From positions 1,878,561 through 1,942,560 of the forward strand of contig NZ_NIBV01000002.1 of assembly GCF_002632585.1 (NCBI RefSeq): 64,000 nt of DNA, written 5' to 3'. Below, one piece after another: positions 1-8,883 of this stretch. How positions within the stretch are numbered: the stretch's first letter is position 1; the number at the start of each line of letters is the position of its first letter. Under the pieces are notes generated by a model. That model ran no database searches. It was not told the DNA's origin and was given only the letters and a program-made list of their open reading frames with translations. Origin of the DNA: Xenorhabdus szentirmaii DSM 16338. GTDB lineage: Bacteria > Pseudomonadota > Gammaproteobacteria > Enterobacterales > Enterobacteriaceae. The position numbers and the translations under genes were made by a program.

Positions 1-116
1 GAAAATAGTAAAGTTTGATTTACACCTGATGTATTACAGATTTGACAGCTATAAATCAATCATTTAACCTGCTGTTCATATAACTATTTTTCAACATAAT
101 TAAAAACGAGGATCGC

Positions 117-1313
117 GTGAAAAATCGCACTATTGGCAGTATTTTTATTGTCGCTGGAACGACGATCGGAGCAGGAATGCTGGCAATGCCATTGGCGTCA
201 GTCGGAGTCGGTTTTAGCACAACCATAACTATGTTGATTTTCTTATGGGGATTGATGAGCTATACCGCCCTTTTGTTGGTAGAAGTATATCAACATAACC
301 AAACCGATTCCGGGCTTGGAACGATTGCGAAACGTTATCTTGGTAATCCGGGGCAATGGTTAACAAGTTTTGGTATGTTATTTCTGCTGTATGCACTAAC
401 TACCGCTTATATCAGTGGATTAGGTGAATTATTATCCATAAACCTTTCTTCATGGTTTAATAGGCCGGTTTCCCTTTCTTCATCGATTATTGCTTTCACC
501 ATATTTGTCGGCGGGATTGTCTGTATCAGTACCCGTTCTGTTGATTTAATCAATCGGTTCTTATTTACCGCAAAAATTATTTTTCTGGCGATCATGCTGA
601 ACGTTATGATCCCGCATGTAGATAAAGTCAACCTGATGACAATGCCTGTGGAACAGGGGCTGATTTTATCCGCCATCCCTGTCATTTTTACTTCGTTTGG
701 CTTCCATGGAAGTATACCCAGCATTATTCGCTACATGGGAGGAGAGACAAAAAAACTACGTAAGGTGTTTGTTATTGGGAGTGCTATCCCACTTGTTGTC
801 TATATTTTGTGGCAAACCGCCACTCTCGGTGCGGCATCTTCCTCCAATAGTTTTATCAATATAATTTCCCAGAATCCTGGCCTTAACGGCTTATTATTGG
901 CGATAAGGGAAGTTGTGACTGTACCCGGTGTAGAATTCACTGTTCACCTTGCGATAGCCACTTCATTTCTTGGCGTTTCTTTAGGGTTATTTGATTACCT
1001 TGCTGACCTTTTAAAACGCAGCAACAATGCCAAAGGGCGTTTACAGACAGGATTAATGACTTTCGTTCCGCCATTACTTTGCTCCCTGTATTACCCTAAT
1101 TTTGTCATGGCCCTGACATTTGCCGCTGTTGCCCTTTCCATTCTGGCACTCTTGTTACCTTGTCTTCTTGTTTGGCGCTGCCGCGCAGAAAATAAGGGAG
1201 GGTATCGTGTCAAAGGAGGGAAACCTGCCTTAATCTTTGTCTTCCTATGCGGAATTGCAGTTATCGCCATTCAGATCTGCATCGTGACAGGTATCTTGCC
1301 GAAAGTAGGATAA
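117..1313 (+). CDS. tyrP: Tyrosine-specific permease TyrP
   Basis: Inner-membrane proton symporter importing tyrosine, of the hydroxy/aromatic amino acid permease (HAAAP) family. The N-terminus ([20 protein letters not shown]) and the C-terminal GYRVKGG region are close to E. coli TyrP as I remember it; about 11 hydrophobic segments run through the 398 residues. Translation starts at GTG 117, with an ACGAGGA Shine-Dalgarno just upstream. It is five residues shorter than E. coli TyrP (403): four are missing before [15 protein letters not shown] (HLAIATS here, HLFADLALATS in E. coli) and one near YPNFVMAL. It stands alone, with a bidirectional hairpin directly downstream. Paralogue Mtr (tryptophan) is the alternative, but the termini favour TyrP. 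Confidence 0.93.
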   Translation: MKNRTIGSIFIVAGTTIGAGMLAMPLASVGVGFSTTITMLIFLWGLMSYTALLLVEVYQHNQTDSGLGTIAKRYLGNPGQWLTSFGMLFLLYALTTAYISGLGELLSINLSSWFNRPVSLSSSIIAFTIFVGGIVCISTRSVDLINRFLFTAKIIFLAIMLNVMIPHVDKVNLMTMPVEQGLILSAIPVIFTSFGFHGSIPSIIRYMGGETKKLRKVFVIGSAIPLVVYILWQTATLGAASSSNSFINIISQNPGLNGLLLAIREVVTVPGVEFTVHLAIATSFLGVSLGLFDYLADLLKRSNNAKGRLQTGLMTFVPPLLCSLYYPNFVMALTFAAVALSILALLLPCLLVWRCRAENKGGYRVKGGKPALIFVFLCGIAVIAIQICIVTGILPKVG

Positions 1314-1326
1314 TTGATATTTGTTT

Positions 1327-1362
1327 AAGATTATCCGCACCAGCATGAGTGCGGATAATCTT
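1327..1362. terminator. Bidirectional terminator between tyrP and yfaZ
   Basis: Perfect 14-bp inverted repeat (1327-1340 against 1349-1362, core GATTATCCGCAC) with an 8-nt loop. It lies between two convergent genes, tyrP on plus and yfaZ on minus, so it can serve both. Neither side has a long T tract, but the stem is strong. Confidence 0.75.
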
Positions 1363-1375
1363 GGTCAATCCGTTA

Positions 1376-1918
1376 TTAAAAACTCACACCCGCACCAACA
1401 TAAAAACCATCGGAAACTTTATTGCTCTGGTGATCGCCCTTCCCTTTTATATCAATGATGCGATAACCCGCGTTGATATTCAGGGGCTTGAAAAATGTAT
1501 AACGAACTCCCCCTGCCGCCTCAGTATAAGAATCTACTCTTGTTGTTAACCCTGATGGAGCGCCATAAGCCTCACCATACAGGGACAGGGAGGGTGTTAC
1601 CGCCCAGCTAAGACCGGCACCGGCAGCGAGTGCTGCACCATCTTTTCCCTCTTTGGGAGACAGATAAAGTGCTTTGCCACCAATCATTGCCGTTAATGGC
1701 CCGATGGGAACACCAAACGACGTACCCAGACTGCCGGTTTGACCATGATGATCACTACGGGTCCAATTCCCACTGAAGGATAACCCCGCGTCTTTATCAC
1801 CAATTCCCACGGATGTGCTTGTATTGTGCTTGCCTACTTGCGCGTCGACAGAAATCGCATTTGCTGTGCCCGTTACAAAGAGCAAACTGGCTACGCTGAC
1901 AGCAATAAAACCTTTCAT
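1376..1918 (-). CDS. yfaZ: YfaZ-family outer membrane protein
   Basis: Small outer-membrane beta-barrel protein of unknown function. The 180 residues begin with a signal peptide (MKGFIAVSVASLLFVTGTANA, cleavage after ANA) and end in aromatic Phe (GAGVSF), as barrel proteins recognised by the BAM machinery do. Alternating polar/hydrophobic strands rich in Gly fill the rest. Length and the motifs GLSFSGNWT, GGKALY and GYRI match E. coli YfaZ as remembered. ATG 1918 follows an AAGGGAT-like ribosome site. It is monocistronic, transcribed toward tyrP. Confidence 0.82.
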   Translation of the reverse strand: MKGFIAVSVASLLFVTGTANAISVDAQVGKHNTSTSVGIGDKDAGLSFSGNWTRSDHHGQTGSLGTSFGVPIGPLTAMIGGKALYLSPKEGKDGAALAAGAGLSWAVTPSLSLYGEAYGAPSGLTTRVDSYTEAAGGVRYTFFKPLNINAGYRIIDIKGKGDHQSNKVSDGFYVGAGVSF

Positions 1919-2077
1919 ACTCTTATCCCTTTCAAATGGGTGAATATCACTATGATCTCAAATCATGACGAACCTAAAATCATTACGGTCTGAGTTATTG
2001 TACTGCAAACCCTATGGCGACACAGGTAACAGATGCAATGAAACATCTATATTTATCAAGATATGTAAATACGTTGA

Positions 2078-3484
2078 TTACTCACTCAATTCTGATACCC
2101 ATTGCTTAACCTGCCGGCGTGAAACTTTTATCCCGCCATTTTTTAGCCGCTGAGGTAAAAGATAGCAGGCAATCGGGCGTTGAAAAGGTGCAAGTTTATC
2201 TGAAAGCCAATCAATAAGCGTTTCTAGCAATTTTGGGTTTTGTGTATCAATGACGGCAACTGGCCGATGACCGAATTCAGCATCAGGAACGGGAATAACA
2301 AAACTTTGCTCTATTAAAGGATGTTGGTTAATAACTCGCTCGATATCTTCGGGCTGAATGCCTTCTCCGCCACTGAAAAACTGGTTATCCAGTCGCCCCA
2401 GGAGCCGCAACTCTCCCAGCTCAAACACCCCTCGGTCACGCGTCGGAAACCATCCTTCTTTATTGGTCAGAGAAAGCAATTTTCCATCAAACCAATAACC
2501 GCTGGCAATACTGTCAGCACGGATCTGAATCTCTTCATCCACTAACCGAATGGATTTTCCGGGAAGTGAATTACCCACGCCAGAACGTTCATCCGCACGC
2601 TTGGCACAAACCGTTGATGCCATTTCTGTCAGGCCATAACCGCACCAACAACGAATGCCCAACCGTTCAGCTTCTTGGGTCAATGCCGTTGGTATTGTGT
2701 CCCCCCCCAGCAATACCTCTTTTAAGGTTAATGGATACTGGCGAGGCTGCCCCAGCAATCGCCAGAGCTGGGTCGGCACCAGTGACGCATGGGTACAGCC
2801 AGATAGTGCCCGATCCAATGGCTGTAAACCTCTCAACACCAATTTCGCGCCTGTTTGTAACCAGCGCCAGAGTATTCCCTGACCGGAAACATGAAATAAC
2901 GGCAACGAAAGCAGCCAGCTGTCATCAGGTCCAAAATCCATGCAGGAAAGAACTCCCTGAGCACTGGCAAGATGGGCACGAACAGAGTGTACGGCAGCCT
3001 TGGGCAATCCAGATGAGCCTGACGTTAAGATCACACTGGCAGGACGATAATTATCCCATGATCCCCCTTGCTCTGGCATCACAGCTGCTTCCTGAAGCCA
3101 ATCAATTTTTCTTGCCTGAATCGCAGATGACGGAGAATCAGTGAAATCAATGCCGTAATCCATATTGAGATGAGGCAACAATTCTGACAATAACGTGTCG
3201 GGTAACAGGGGATTGAGGGGCAATACTCTTGCCCCGCATTGTAAGGCGGCTAAATAGCACAATAATATTCCCGAACCATTCTTTCCCCTAAGAAGGATGC
3301 CGCATCCTTCAGCAAGCCCTTGTTGACGGAAATTAGCCGCAATCCGGTTAATTTTATTTGTTAATTGCAGCCAGGTTAATTCATCACCATATAATTGTAT
3401 GGCCGGCTTCTCAGGATAAACTGCCGCCCAATGCTGCCATGGCCATTCCGTCCATTCAGTCATTGTCTGGTTTGTTACAGACAT
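2078..3484 (-). CDS. menE: o-Succinylbenzoate-CoA ligase MenE
   Basis: Adenylate-forming ligase that activates o-succinylbenzoate with ATP and CoA in menaquinone synthesis; cytoplasmic. Visible ANL motifs in order: P-loop [12 protein letters not shown] (about residue 155), CGYGLTE (about 282), the TRDRG hinge region (about 349) and C-terminal GGIKVSRR with the catalytic Lys (about 450). At 468 residues it is slightly longer than E. coli MenE (451) because of the N-terminal extension before WPWQHW. ATG 3484 overlaps the menC stop by 10 nt and has a close GGAG, so translation is probably coupled. It is the last gene of menDHBCE. Confidence 0.95.
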   Translation of the reverse strand: MSVTNQTMTEWTEWPWQHWAAVYPEKPAIQLYGDELTWLQLTNKINRIAANFRQQGLAEGCGILLRGKNGSGILLCYLAALQCGARVLPLNPLLPDTLLSELLPHLNMDYGIDFTDSPSSAIQARKIDWLQEAAVMPEQGGSWDNYRPASVILTSGSSGLPKAAVHSVRAHLASAQGVLSCMDFGPDDSWLLSLPLFHVSGQGILWRWLQTGAKLVLRGLQPLDRALSGCTHASLVPTQLWRLLGQPRQYPLTLKEVLLGGDTIPTALTQEAERLGIRCWCGYGLTEMASTVCAKRADERSGVGNSLPGKSIRLVDEEIQIRADSIASGYWFDGKLLSLTNKEGWFPTRDRGVFELGELRLLGRLDNQFFSGGEGIQPEDIERVINQHPLIEQSFVIPVPDAEFGHRPVAVIDTQNPKLLETLIDWLSDKLAPFQRPIACYLLPQRLKNGGIKVSRRQVKQWVSELSE

Positions 3485-4470
3485 TCATCGCTCCACACGG
3501 TTTCCAGCTGCTCCTGTGTGACACACGGAATAGTGCTATTTGGCCAGCAACGAATGAGTTGTGACTGAATAAGATCCAGCGTATCCAAGCCGGGAACCGA
3601 ATCCGGCGTCAGCCAGTGCGCCAAACGGGCCAATTGTGTCAAACCAAAACTCGTTTCGATACTGGAACTAATCACGGCTTCCAGCCCTGACTGATGTGCT
3701 TCAGAAATCAATTGGCGGCAACGGGCAAGACTTCCCACCAACGTCGGTTTGATAATAATGGCAGAAACCCCGTCCTGAGCTTCTACTGTAAAACCAGCTT
3801 CACGCACACTTTCGTCCCAAGCAATGGCAATACCGGTTTCACGGCCAAATGCCAACGATTCTTCACGGGTTTTGCATGGTTCCTCGAGGAAAGCGATCCT
3901 CTGCCGATAATCCGGATTAACATATTTGGCAAACCCCCCAGCTTTCAAACGTGTCCAACTACGGTTAGCATCCAATCGCAGTTGAAGATCGGGAACGGCT
4001 TCCAGCATTACATTCACAACCATGCCATCACGGACCGCTTCATATAAGCCAACCTTCATTTTTGCAATTTTATGATCGGACAGACTTCCCAAACGCAAGA
4101 TCACATCATCAGGATCTCCGGTACACAGGGGGGCTTTACGATAATCAGCGCCCTCAGGCAACTCACCGTTCAGTTCAGCTAATGCACAGCTGACACCAAA
4201 TGCCACAGAAGGAAGAGCGCTATCTTCCGGTTGCATCGTATCTTGCACAGGGTTATGACACCACTGCTGAAGCCATTCCAGCGTTGATTCTTTAGCCTGA
4301 TCCAGCGTTTCATGGCTGAATTCAGGTAACGGGGAAATCTCCCCCCAGCCATCCCGCCCATTTTCCCGCAAATGAACTAAAAGGCCATCCCGGGTTTTCA
4401 GGCGCTGATAACGCAAGATCACGCCTGCTTCCATTGGCAAACTGAATTGATATAACGTTGCTTTGCGCAT
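3475..4470 (-). CDS. menC: o-Succinylbenzoate synthase MenC
   Basis: Enolase-superfamily dehydratase converting SHCHC to o-succinylbenzoate. All the expected catalytic and metal ligands are visible: Lys in KMKVGLYE, Asp in RLDANRSW, Glu in FLEEPC, Asp in IAWDES and the second catalytic Lys in [10 protein letters not shown]. The N-terminus ([15 protein letters not shown]) and the order of motifs match E. coli MenC; 331 residues against 320. The start codon overlaps the menB stop (TAATG), giving tight translational coupling. Confidence 0.95.
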   Translation of the reverse strand: MRKATLYQFSLPMEAGVILRYQRLKTRDGLLVHLRENGRDGWGEISPLPEFSHETLDQAKESTLEWLQQWCHNPVQDTMQPEDSALPSVAFGVSCALAELNGELPEGADYRKAPLCTGDPDDVILRLGSLSDHKIAKMKVGLYEAVRDGMVVNVMLEAVPDLQLRLDANRSWTRLKAGGFAKYVNPDYRQRIAFLEEPCKTREESLAFGRETGIAIAWDESVREAGFTVEAQDGVSAIIIKPTLVGSLARCRQLISEAHQSGLEAVISSSIETSFGLTQLARLAHWLTPDSVPGLDTLDLIQSQLIRCWPNSTIPCVTQEQLETVWSDECL

Positions 4471-5327
4471 TATGGGTTACGCTTGAATTTACTGAAATCA
4501 GGGTGACGTTTTTCATTAAATGCATTGCGTCCTTCCTGCCCTTCCTCCGTCATATAGAACAGCATCGTGGCATTCCCCGCCAGCTCCTGCAAACCGGCCT
4601 GACCGTCACAATCTGCGTTTAATGCCGCTTTCAGGCAACGTAACGCCATCGGGCTGTTTTCCAGCATTTCACGACACCAGCGAACTGTTTCTCTTTCCAG
4701 TTCAACATAAGGTACGACGGTATTGATCAATCCCATATTCAACGCTTCTTCTGCATTGTATTGACGACACAAGAACCAGATTTCGCGCGCTTTCTTTTGC
4801 CCTACGATCCGCGCCATATAAGAAGCTCCCCAACCTCCGTCAAAAGAGCCGACTTTCGGGCCTGTCTGACCAAAAATAGCGTTATCTGCCGCAATCGTCA
4901 GGTCACACATTAAATGCAATACGTGCCCTCCCCCAATGGCATATCCGGCAACCATTGCAACAACAGGTTTCGGGCAAGTGCGTATCTGGCGCTGAAAATC
5001 CAATACATTCAGGTGATGTACCCCGCTGTCATCTTTATAACCGCCATAATCCCCACGGATTTTCTGATCTCCTCCGGCACAAAATGCTTTTTCACCCATT
5101 CCGGTCAGGATAATAGCGCCAACAGAATCATCATAACGAGCTTCGGCCAGTGCCTGAATCATCTCTTTGACGGTTTGAGGGCGGAACGCATTGCGTACTT
5201 GTGGACGATTGATCGTGATCTTGGCAATCCCCTCTGAAGACTTATGATAAAGAATATCTTCATACTGTTGAGAGCAATCCTGCCACTCAACAGGGGCATA
5301 CAGTTTTTCTTCGCTTGGGTAATACAT
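4470..5327 (-). CDS. menB: 1,4-Dihydroxy-2-naphthoyl-CoA synthase MenB
   Basis: Crotonase-family enzyme that cyclises o-succinylbenzoyl-CoA to DHNA-CoA. The 285 residues equal the E. coli length. The oxyanion-hole region [13 protein letters not shown] (about residue 77) and the [20 protein letters not shown] stretch (about 125-145) are typical, followed by [13 protein letters not shown]. Transcribed between menH (12-nt gap) and menC (1-nt overlap), so firmly inside the men operon. Confidence 0.96.
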   Translation of the reverse strand: MYYPSEEKLYAPVEWQDCSQQYEDILYHKSSEGIAKITINRPQVRNAFRPQTVKEMIQALAEARYDDSVGAIILTGMGEKAFCAGGDQKIRGDYGGYKDDSGVHHLNVLDFQRQIRTCPKPVVAMVAGYAIGGGHVLHLMCDLTIAADNAIFGQTGPKVGSFDGGWGASYMARIVGQKKAREIWFLCRQYNAEEALNMGLINTVVPYVELERETVRWCREMLENSPMALRCLKAALNADCDGQAGLQELAGNATMLFYMTEEGQEGRNAFNEKRHPDFSKFKRNP

Positions 5328-5339
5328 GACTGGGTTTCC

Positions 5340-6125
5340 TTAACCACAAAGTGATAAAAAATGGTTCACTGCGGCAGAAAAAGCCACAGGAGCGCCATAA
5401 TGAGCATTATGTCCAACTTTCGGGATGGTTTTTAACGGTAATGCATACTGTTTCGCTATTTCCTGAAATTTAGTATCTTTTTCCCCACACAGGTAAGCGA
5501 AAGGTATCGTCAGTTGCAATAAATCAGGAACCAGCCAGGGTTGGCATCCTAACGAGGTATTTTCCAACATATCAGCAATGCAATTTCCCTTGTTCTGGCT
5601 GCGGAGGTGAACCAGTTGCTCACACTGCCTGACAGTCAAGCCATCAAATACCGGCTGCTGATACCAATCATCCAGCACGGATGCTATCTTTTCATGCCGG
5701 AAACGATGTGCCCAATGGTGATCTTTCTGCAACCTCGCCTTGCGATCACCTTGGGAGAACAGGCCGGGATTCCCGCCTTCCACCAGCAATCCCTTCAGGC
5801 CATCATGCTGACCGTAAACGGCATGGTACATGGCAATCCGCCCGCCCAATGAATATCCGATCAACCAATAATCATTGATTTGATATTCCGATAAGGCCAT
5901 CCCCAGCAACTCATCCATTTCCGCAAAACCGCCGGTTATCGTTATATCGGTTGAACCACCATGTCCGGGTAAATCAATAATCAAAGACGGATATTGATCG
6001 CAGGTATGCACCAGAGGAAGCCAATCTTCGCCTGTTCCCAACAATCCATGCAGATAAACCAGCCACGGTCCCTGATGATGTGAATGGAATGTTTGACTGT
6101 GCAGTTTCACAACATTCGCTTTCAC
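5340..6125 (-). CDS. menH: SHCHC synthase MenH
   Basis: Alpha/beta-hydrolase-fold lyase that removes pyruvate from SEPHCHC. The catalytic triad is visible: Ser in GYSLGGR, Asp in GEKDTKF and His in VGHNAHY. The frame is open to GTG 6161, but I place the start at GTG 6125: it overlaps the menD stop as GTGA, has AGGTAA about 10 nt upstream, and gives 261 residues, nearer the E. coli length of 252. The upstream GTG (273 residues) lacks a convincing ribosome site. Third-to-last-but-one gene order menD-menH-menB is the enteric one. Confidence 0.9.
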   Translation of the reverse strand: MKANVVKLHSQTFHSHHQGPWLVYLHGLLGTGEDWLPLVHTCDQYPSLIIDLPGHGGSTDITITGGFAEMDELLGMALSEYQINDYWLIGYSLGGRIAMYHAVYGQHDGLKGLLVEGGNPGLFSQGDRKARLQKDHHWAHRFRHEKIASVLDDWYQQPVFDGLTVRQCEQLVHLRSQNKGNCIADMLENTSLGCQPWLVPDLLQLTIPFAYLCGEKDTKFQEIAKQYALPLKTIPKVGHNAHYGAPVAFSAAVNHFLSLCG

Positions 6126-7804
6126 AATATCGTTACCTGTTCTAATAATTCTTTCAGGCACATTGCACCGTCACTACCAGCGACTTTTATCTCAATCAAT
6201 GTTGCCTCTTTACACGTCCATGCACGTTCAGCCTGTTGCCGGAGTTCCGGCCAATTTTTTGGGGCAGCATAATTCAGGCCGAACATGGCTGAAGCGTGGG
6301 AAAAACTGACATCCTGCGGCATGCAATAAAAACGCTGCCGCACTTTCTGCGGTGTCGGTAACAGTGAAAAAATTTGTCCGCCATTATTGTTCACCACAAT
6401 CAATACCAAAGGCGCAGAAAGATGGCGCAATAAAGCCAGACTGTTCAGATCATAAAGGGCAGAAATATCGCCGATAATGGCCAGTGTTGGTTTACCGGCA
6501 GCACGTTGTACACCGGCAGCAGTCGCGATTAACCCATCAATGCCACTGGCACCACGATTACTGTAAACGGGATACCCGGCAGGCAACTGCCCCAATGCAT
6601 CAATTAAACGGACAATCAAGCTGTTGCCGACAAACAATTGCCCCTGTTCCGGCAACAATTGGTGCAACTGATGGGCAATGGCCGCCTCACTGAATTTTCC
6701 CGCCAATTTTGCGTCAACGCATTTAAATGCGTTATTTGACCACAGCGCTAATTCATCAGCCCAAGACAATGACTCGGGCGACGTATAGGCAGGATGCTCC
6801 CGCAACCAATCAGACACACAACAGGTAAATTTACGGCCCTGATGGTTTGCCGGATCAAGTCTTCCCGCAATTTTATCCACAATCCAGTACTGCTCAGGCC
6901 GGCATTTGGCTTGCCATTGCAACAACCTTTTTCCGGTCAGGCTGGCACCAAATTGGATAACCAGCTGCCCCTGAGCCAGAATCTCCTGAGCGCGGGGATG
7001 ATTCAGCCATAAATCAGCACAGGGCAAAGGCTGGCCGGTTTGGGACAATACATCGCCAATCAATGGCCAACCCATCTCTTTGGCCCACAGTGCAACCTGT
7101 TTTCCCTCTTCTGCACTGATCCTTCCCGCCAATACAATTCCCTTTTTTTGCCGCCAGAAATCCCAGTCATCCATCTTGATGCCAGCACAGCTCTCTGATT
7201 GCACCAGCCAGGGCATGTTCCCTTGCCACCATTCTCCCAACGTTTGCTGCCAATCCTGATACTTCTCCCTCTCATTGCCATACAAGGGTTCAGCAAACGG
7301 ACAATTAACATGCAGAGCGCCCTGTTTCAGATTTGACATCTCATTATCAATTGCAGAAACCAGCCAGCTGGCAGGTATTTCGATGGTCGGGCGTGGCAAT
7401 GCAAGTGCTCTGGCTGGATGGGAGGCAAAAATGCCTATCTGGCGAATGGCTTGATTCGCTCCACAATCAATCAGTTCTGGCGGCCTGTCTGCGGTGAGAA
7501 AAACCAACCGTTCTCCTGTCAGCCCCGCTTCAATCAGGGAAGGATATAAATTAGCGACCGCCGTTCCCGATGTCACAATCACCGCCACAGGCTCTTTGCT
7601 TGCCTTTGCCAGCCCCAGAGCCAGATGCCCCAACCCGCGTTCATCAAAATGTGTATGGCAGATTAATTTATGATTTTCAGCAGCAGCCAATGTCAACGGT
7701 GTAGAACGGGAGCCGGGAGCAATACAGACATGGCGCAATCCATAGCGGGTCAAAGCCTCTAATAACAGTTCCGCCCAACGACGGTTTAATGCGCTGTTTG
7801 ACAT
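6122..7804 (-). CDS. menD: SEPHCHC synthase MenD
   Basis: Thiamine-diphosphate enzyme that condenses isochorismate with 2-oxoglutarate in menaquinone synthesis. The N-terminal [33 protein letters not shown] and [19 protein letters not shown] blocks are near-identical to E. coli MenD as remembered; the ThDP/Mg motif is [12 protein letters not shown] with NNNGGQIF about 25 residues on. Length 560 against 556. In E. coli menF lies directly upstream; here a fimbrial operon and its terminator intervene, so menD must be transcribed from its own promoter. No strong Shine-Dalgarno precedes ATG 7804. Confidence 0.95.
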   Translation of the reverse strand: MSNSALNRRWAELLLEALTRYGLRHVCIAPGSRSTPLTLAAAENHKLICHTHFDERGLGHLALGLAKASKEPVAVIVTSGTAVANLYPSLIEAGLTGERLVFLTADRPPELIDCGANQAIRQIGIFASHPARALALPRPTIEIPASWLVSAIDNEMSNLKQGALHVNCPFAEPLYGNEREKYQDWQQTLGEWWQGNMPWLVQSESCAGIKMDDWDFWRQKKGIVLAGRISAEEGKQVALWAKEMGWPLIGDVLSQTGQPLPCADLWLNHPRAQEILAQGQLVIQFGASLTGKRLLQWQAKCRPEQYWIVDKIAGRLDPANHQGRKFTCCVSDWLREHPAYTSPESLSWADELALWSNNAFKCVDAKLAGKFSEAAIAHQLHQLLPEQGQLFVGNSLIVRLIDALGQLPAGYPVYSNRGASGIDGLIATAAGVQRAAGKPTLAIIGDISALYDLNSLALLRHLSAPLVLIVVNNNGGQIFSLLPTPQKVRQRFYCMPQDVSFSHASAMFGLNYAAPKNWPELRQQAERAWTCKEATLIEIKVAGSDGAMCLKELLEQVTIL

Positions 7805-7855
7805 ATGATGCCCAAGGAGTTTTTTTCAAAAGCAAAATTCAAAAAATAAAAAGAT

Positions 7856-7881
7856 ATTATATAAGGCATTCATACTCTCAA
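7856..7881 (-). promoter_or_regulatory. Possible menD operon promoter
   Basis: On the minus strand TTGAGA (7881-7876) is followed 14 nt later by TATAAT (7861-7856), about 50 nt before the menD start. The -10 is consensus but the spacing is short of the usual 16-18. A promoter is required here because the fimbrial terminator separates menD from any upstream gene. Confidence 0.35.
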
Positions 7882-7931
7882 TGCAGATAAAAACCATTTC
7901 TTTATCCTACTTCAAGGAATTGCCATTTAAT

Positions 7932-7969
7932 TGCGAAAATACCCGCCATAAAATAAATTATGCCGGGTA
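7932..7969 (-). terminator. Rho-independent terminator of the fimbrial operon
   Basis: Arms 7940-7951 and 7958-7969 (TACCCGCCATAA / TTATGCCGGGTA) form a 12-bp stem with one mismatch and a 6-nt loop. Read on the minus strand the stem is followed by TATTTTCGC, a short T run, 18 nt after the adhesin stop codon. Confidence 0.7.
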
Positions 7970-7986
7970 GTAAGGTGGGAAGAGAT

Positions 7987-8871
7987 TTAAGGATAAGCAA
8001 TATTCAGGGTTGCCGTTGCCACTGCCTTGCCCGCAGTAATGTGGTCTTGGGTCTGAATATAGCGTGCAGTGAAGGGAATGGAGTAATCACCTTCCCTGCT
8101 CATGCCAAGTTTGATGGGGGATTTAAATGCAATGGGCTGCCCCTGATGCAAAATTTGGAAACCCACCCCATTGGCGGAATGGGCATTTTGATCAAGATGC
8201 AACACATCATCAGAATGATTTGTTCCCATGGAATCCAGAACGATTTCGATGGGCATTCGGGTATTGCATACCAAATTAATCTCGAAATTTTTTTCCCCTA
8301 CCGTACTGTTTACCCCTGAAAAAGACGCAACGCCAACCTGACCCATTGGCACAGAAATATTTTCTTTTTTCAGCGAACAGCTAGGTGCAATAAATCTCAT
8401 TTCATTGATATATAAAGCATATATCATTTTCCCTTCTAATTTAGCCGTGATGATCCCCGTCGGCATCACGCCTGAGCCTGTCAGGGGTTTCGTTTTCACA
8501 AATTCAACTTTCGTTTCCCCCGACTGAGAATTAACCCGTATCCCCACTCCCGATATACCGGAATCATGAACATCATCGCTTCTGATATCCTGGGTCAAAG
8601 GGTAACCGCTGAATTCCCACTCTATTTTATTCAGAACATCACAAGCATATTGATTCATATCAATGGTCGCTACCGGATAAGAACCAATGACCTCTCCCAC
8701 GCTGGCATCCTTGTGCACAAGGAATGTTCTGGATGAGAGCGATATCTTTTGCTCAACCACTCCAGGGCCAAAACGGCAAGATCCTGCCTGACTGTAGGCG
8801 CTAATCGCCAATCCCATAACTATCCCGGTCGCAGCCGACAATAATCGGTATTTTCCATAAACGATAAACAT
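7987..8871 (-). CDS. Fimbrial tip adhesin (two-domain)
   Basis: Probable receptor-binding tip subunit of the chaperone-usher fimbria encoded here. A signal peptide (cleavage near YSQAGS) precedes about 150 residues of lectin-like domain, then a C-terminal pilin domain beginning near PSCSLKKENISVPMG and ending TATLNIAYP, whose last strand should be the chaperone-binding beta-strand. Its size (294 residues, close to FimH/MrkD) and last position after the usher support adhesin rather than minor pilin. AGGAG overlaps the usher stop codon, so translation is coupled. Ligand cannot be predicted. Confidence 0.75.
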   Translation of the reverse strand: MFIVYGKYRLLSAATGIVMGLAISAYSQAGSCRFGPGVVEQKISLSSRTFLVHKDASVGEVIGSYPVATIDMNQYACDVLNKIEWEFSGYPLTQDIRSDDVHDSGISGVGIRVNSQSGETKVEFVKTKPLTGSGVMPTGIITAKLEGKMIYALYINEMRFIAPSCSLKKENISVPMGQVGVASFSGVNSTVGEKNFEINLVCNTRMPIEIVLDSMGTNHSDDVLHLDQNAHSANGVGFQILHQGQPIAFKSPIKLGMSREGDYSIPFTARYIQTQDHITAGKAVATATLNIAYP

Positions 8872-8883
8872 ATCCGCCTGCTC

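Noticed and set aside
2566..3144. 192-codon plus-strand open frame inside menE
   Set aside because: Antisense shadow of a well-supported enzyme gene; Pro/His-rich translation without family features or ribosome site.
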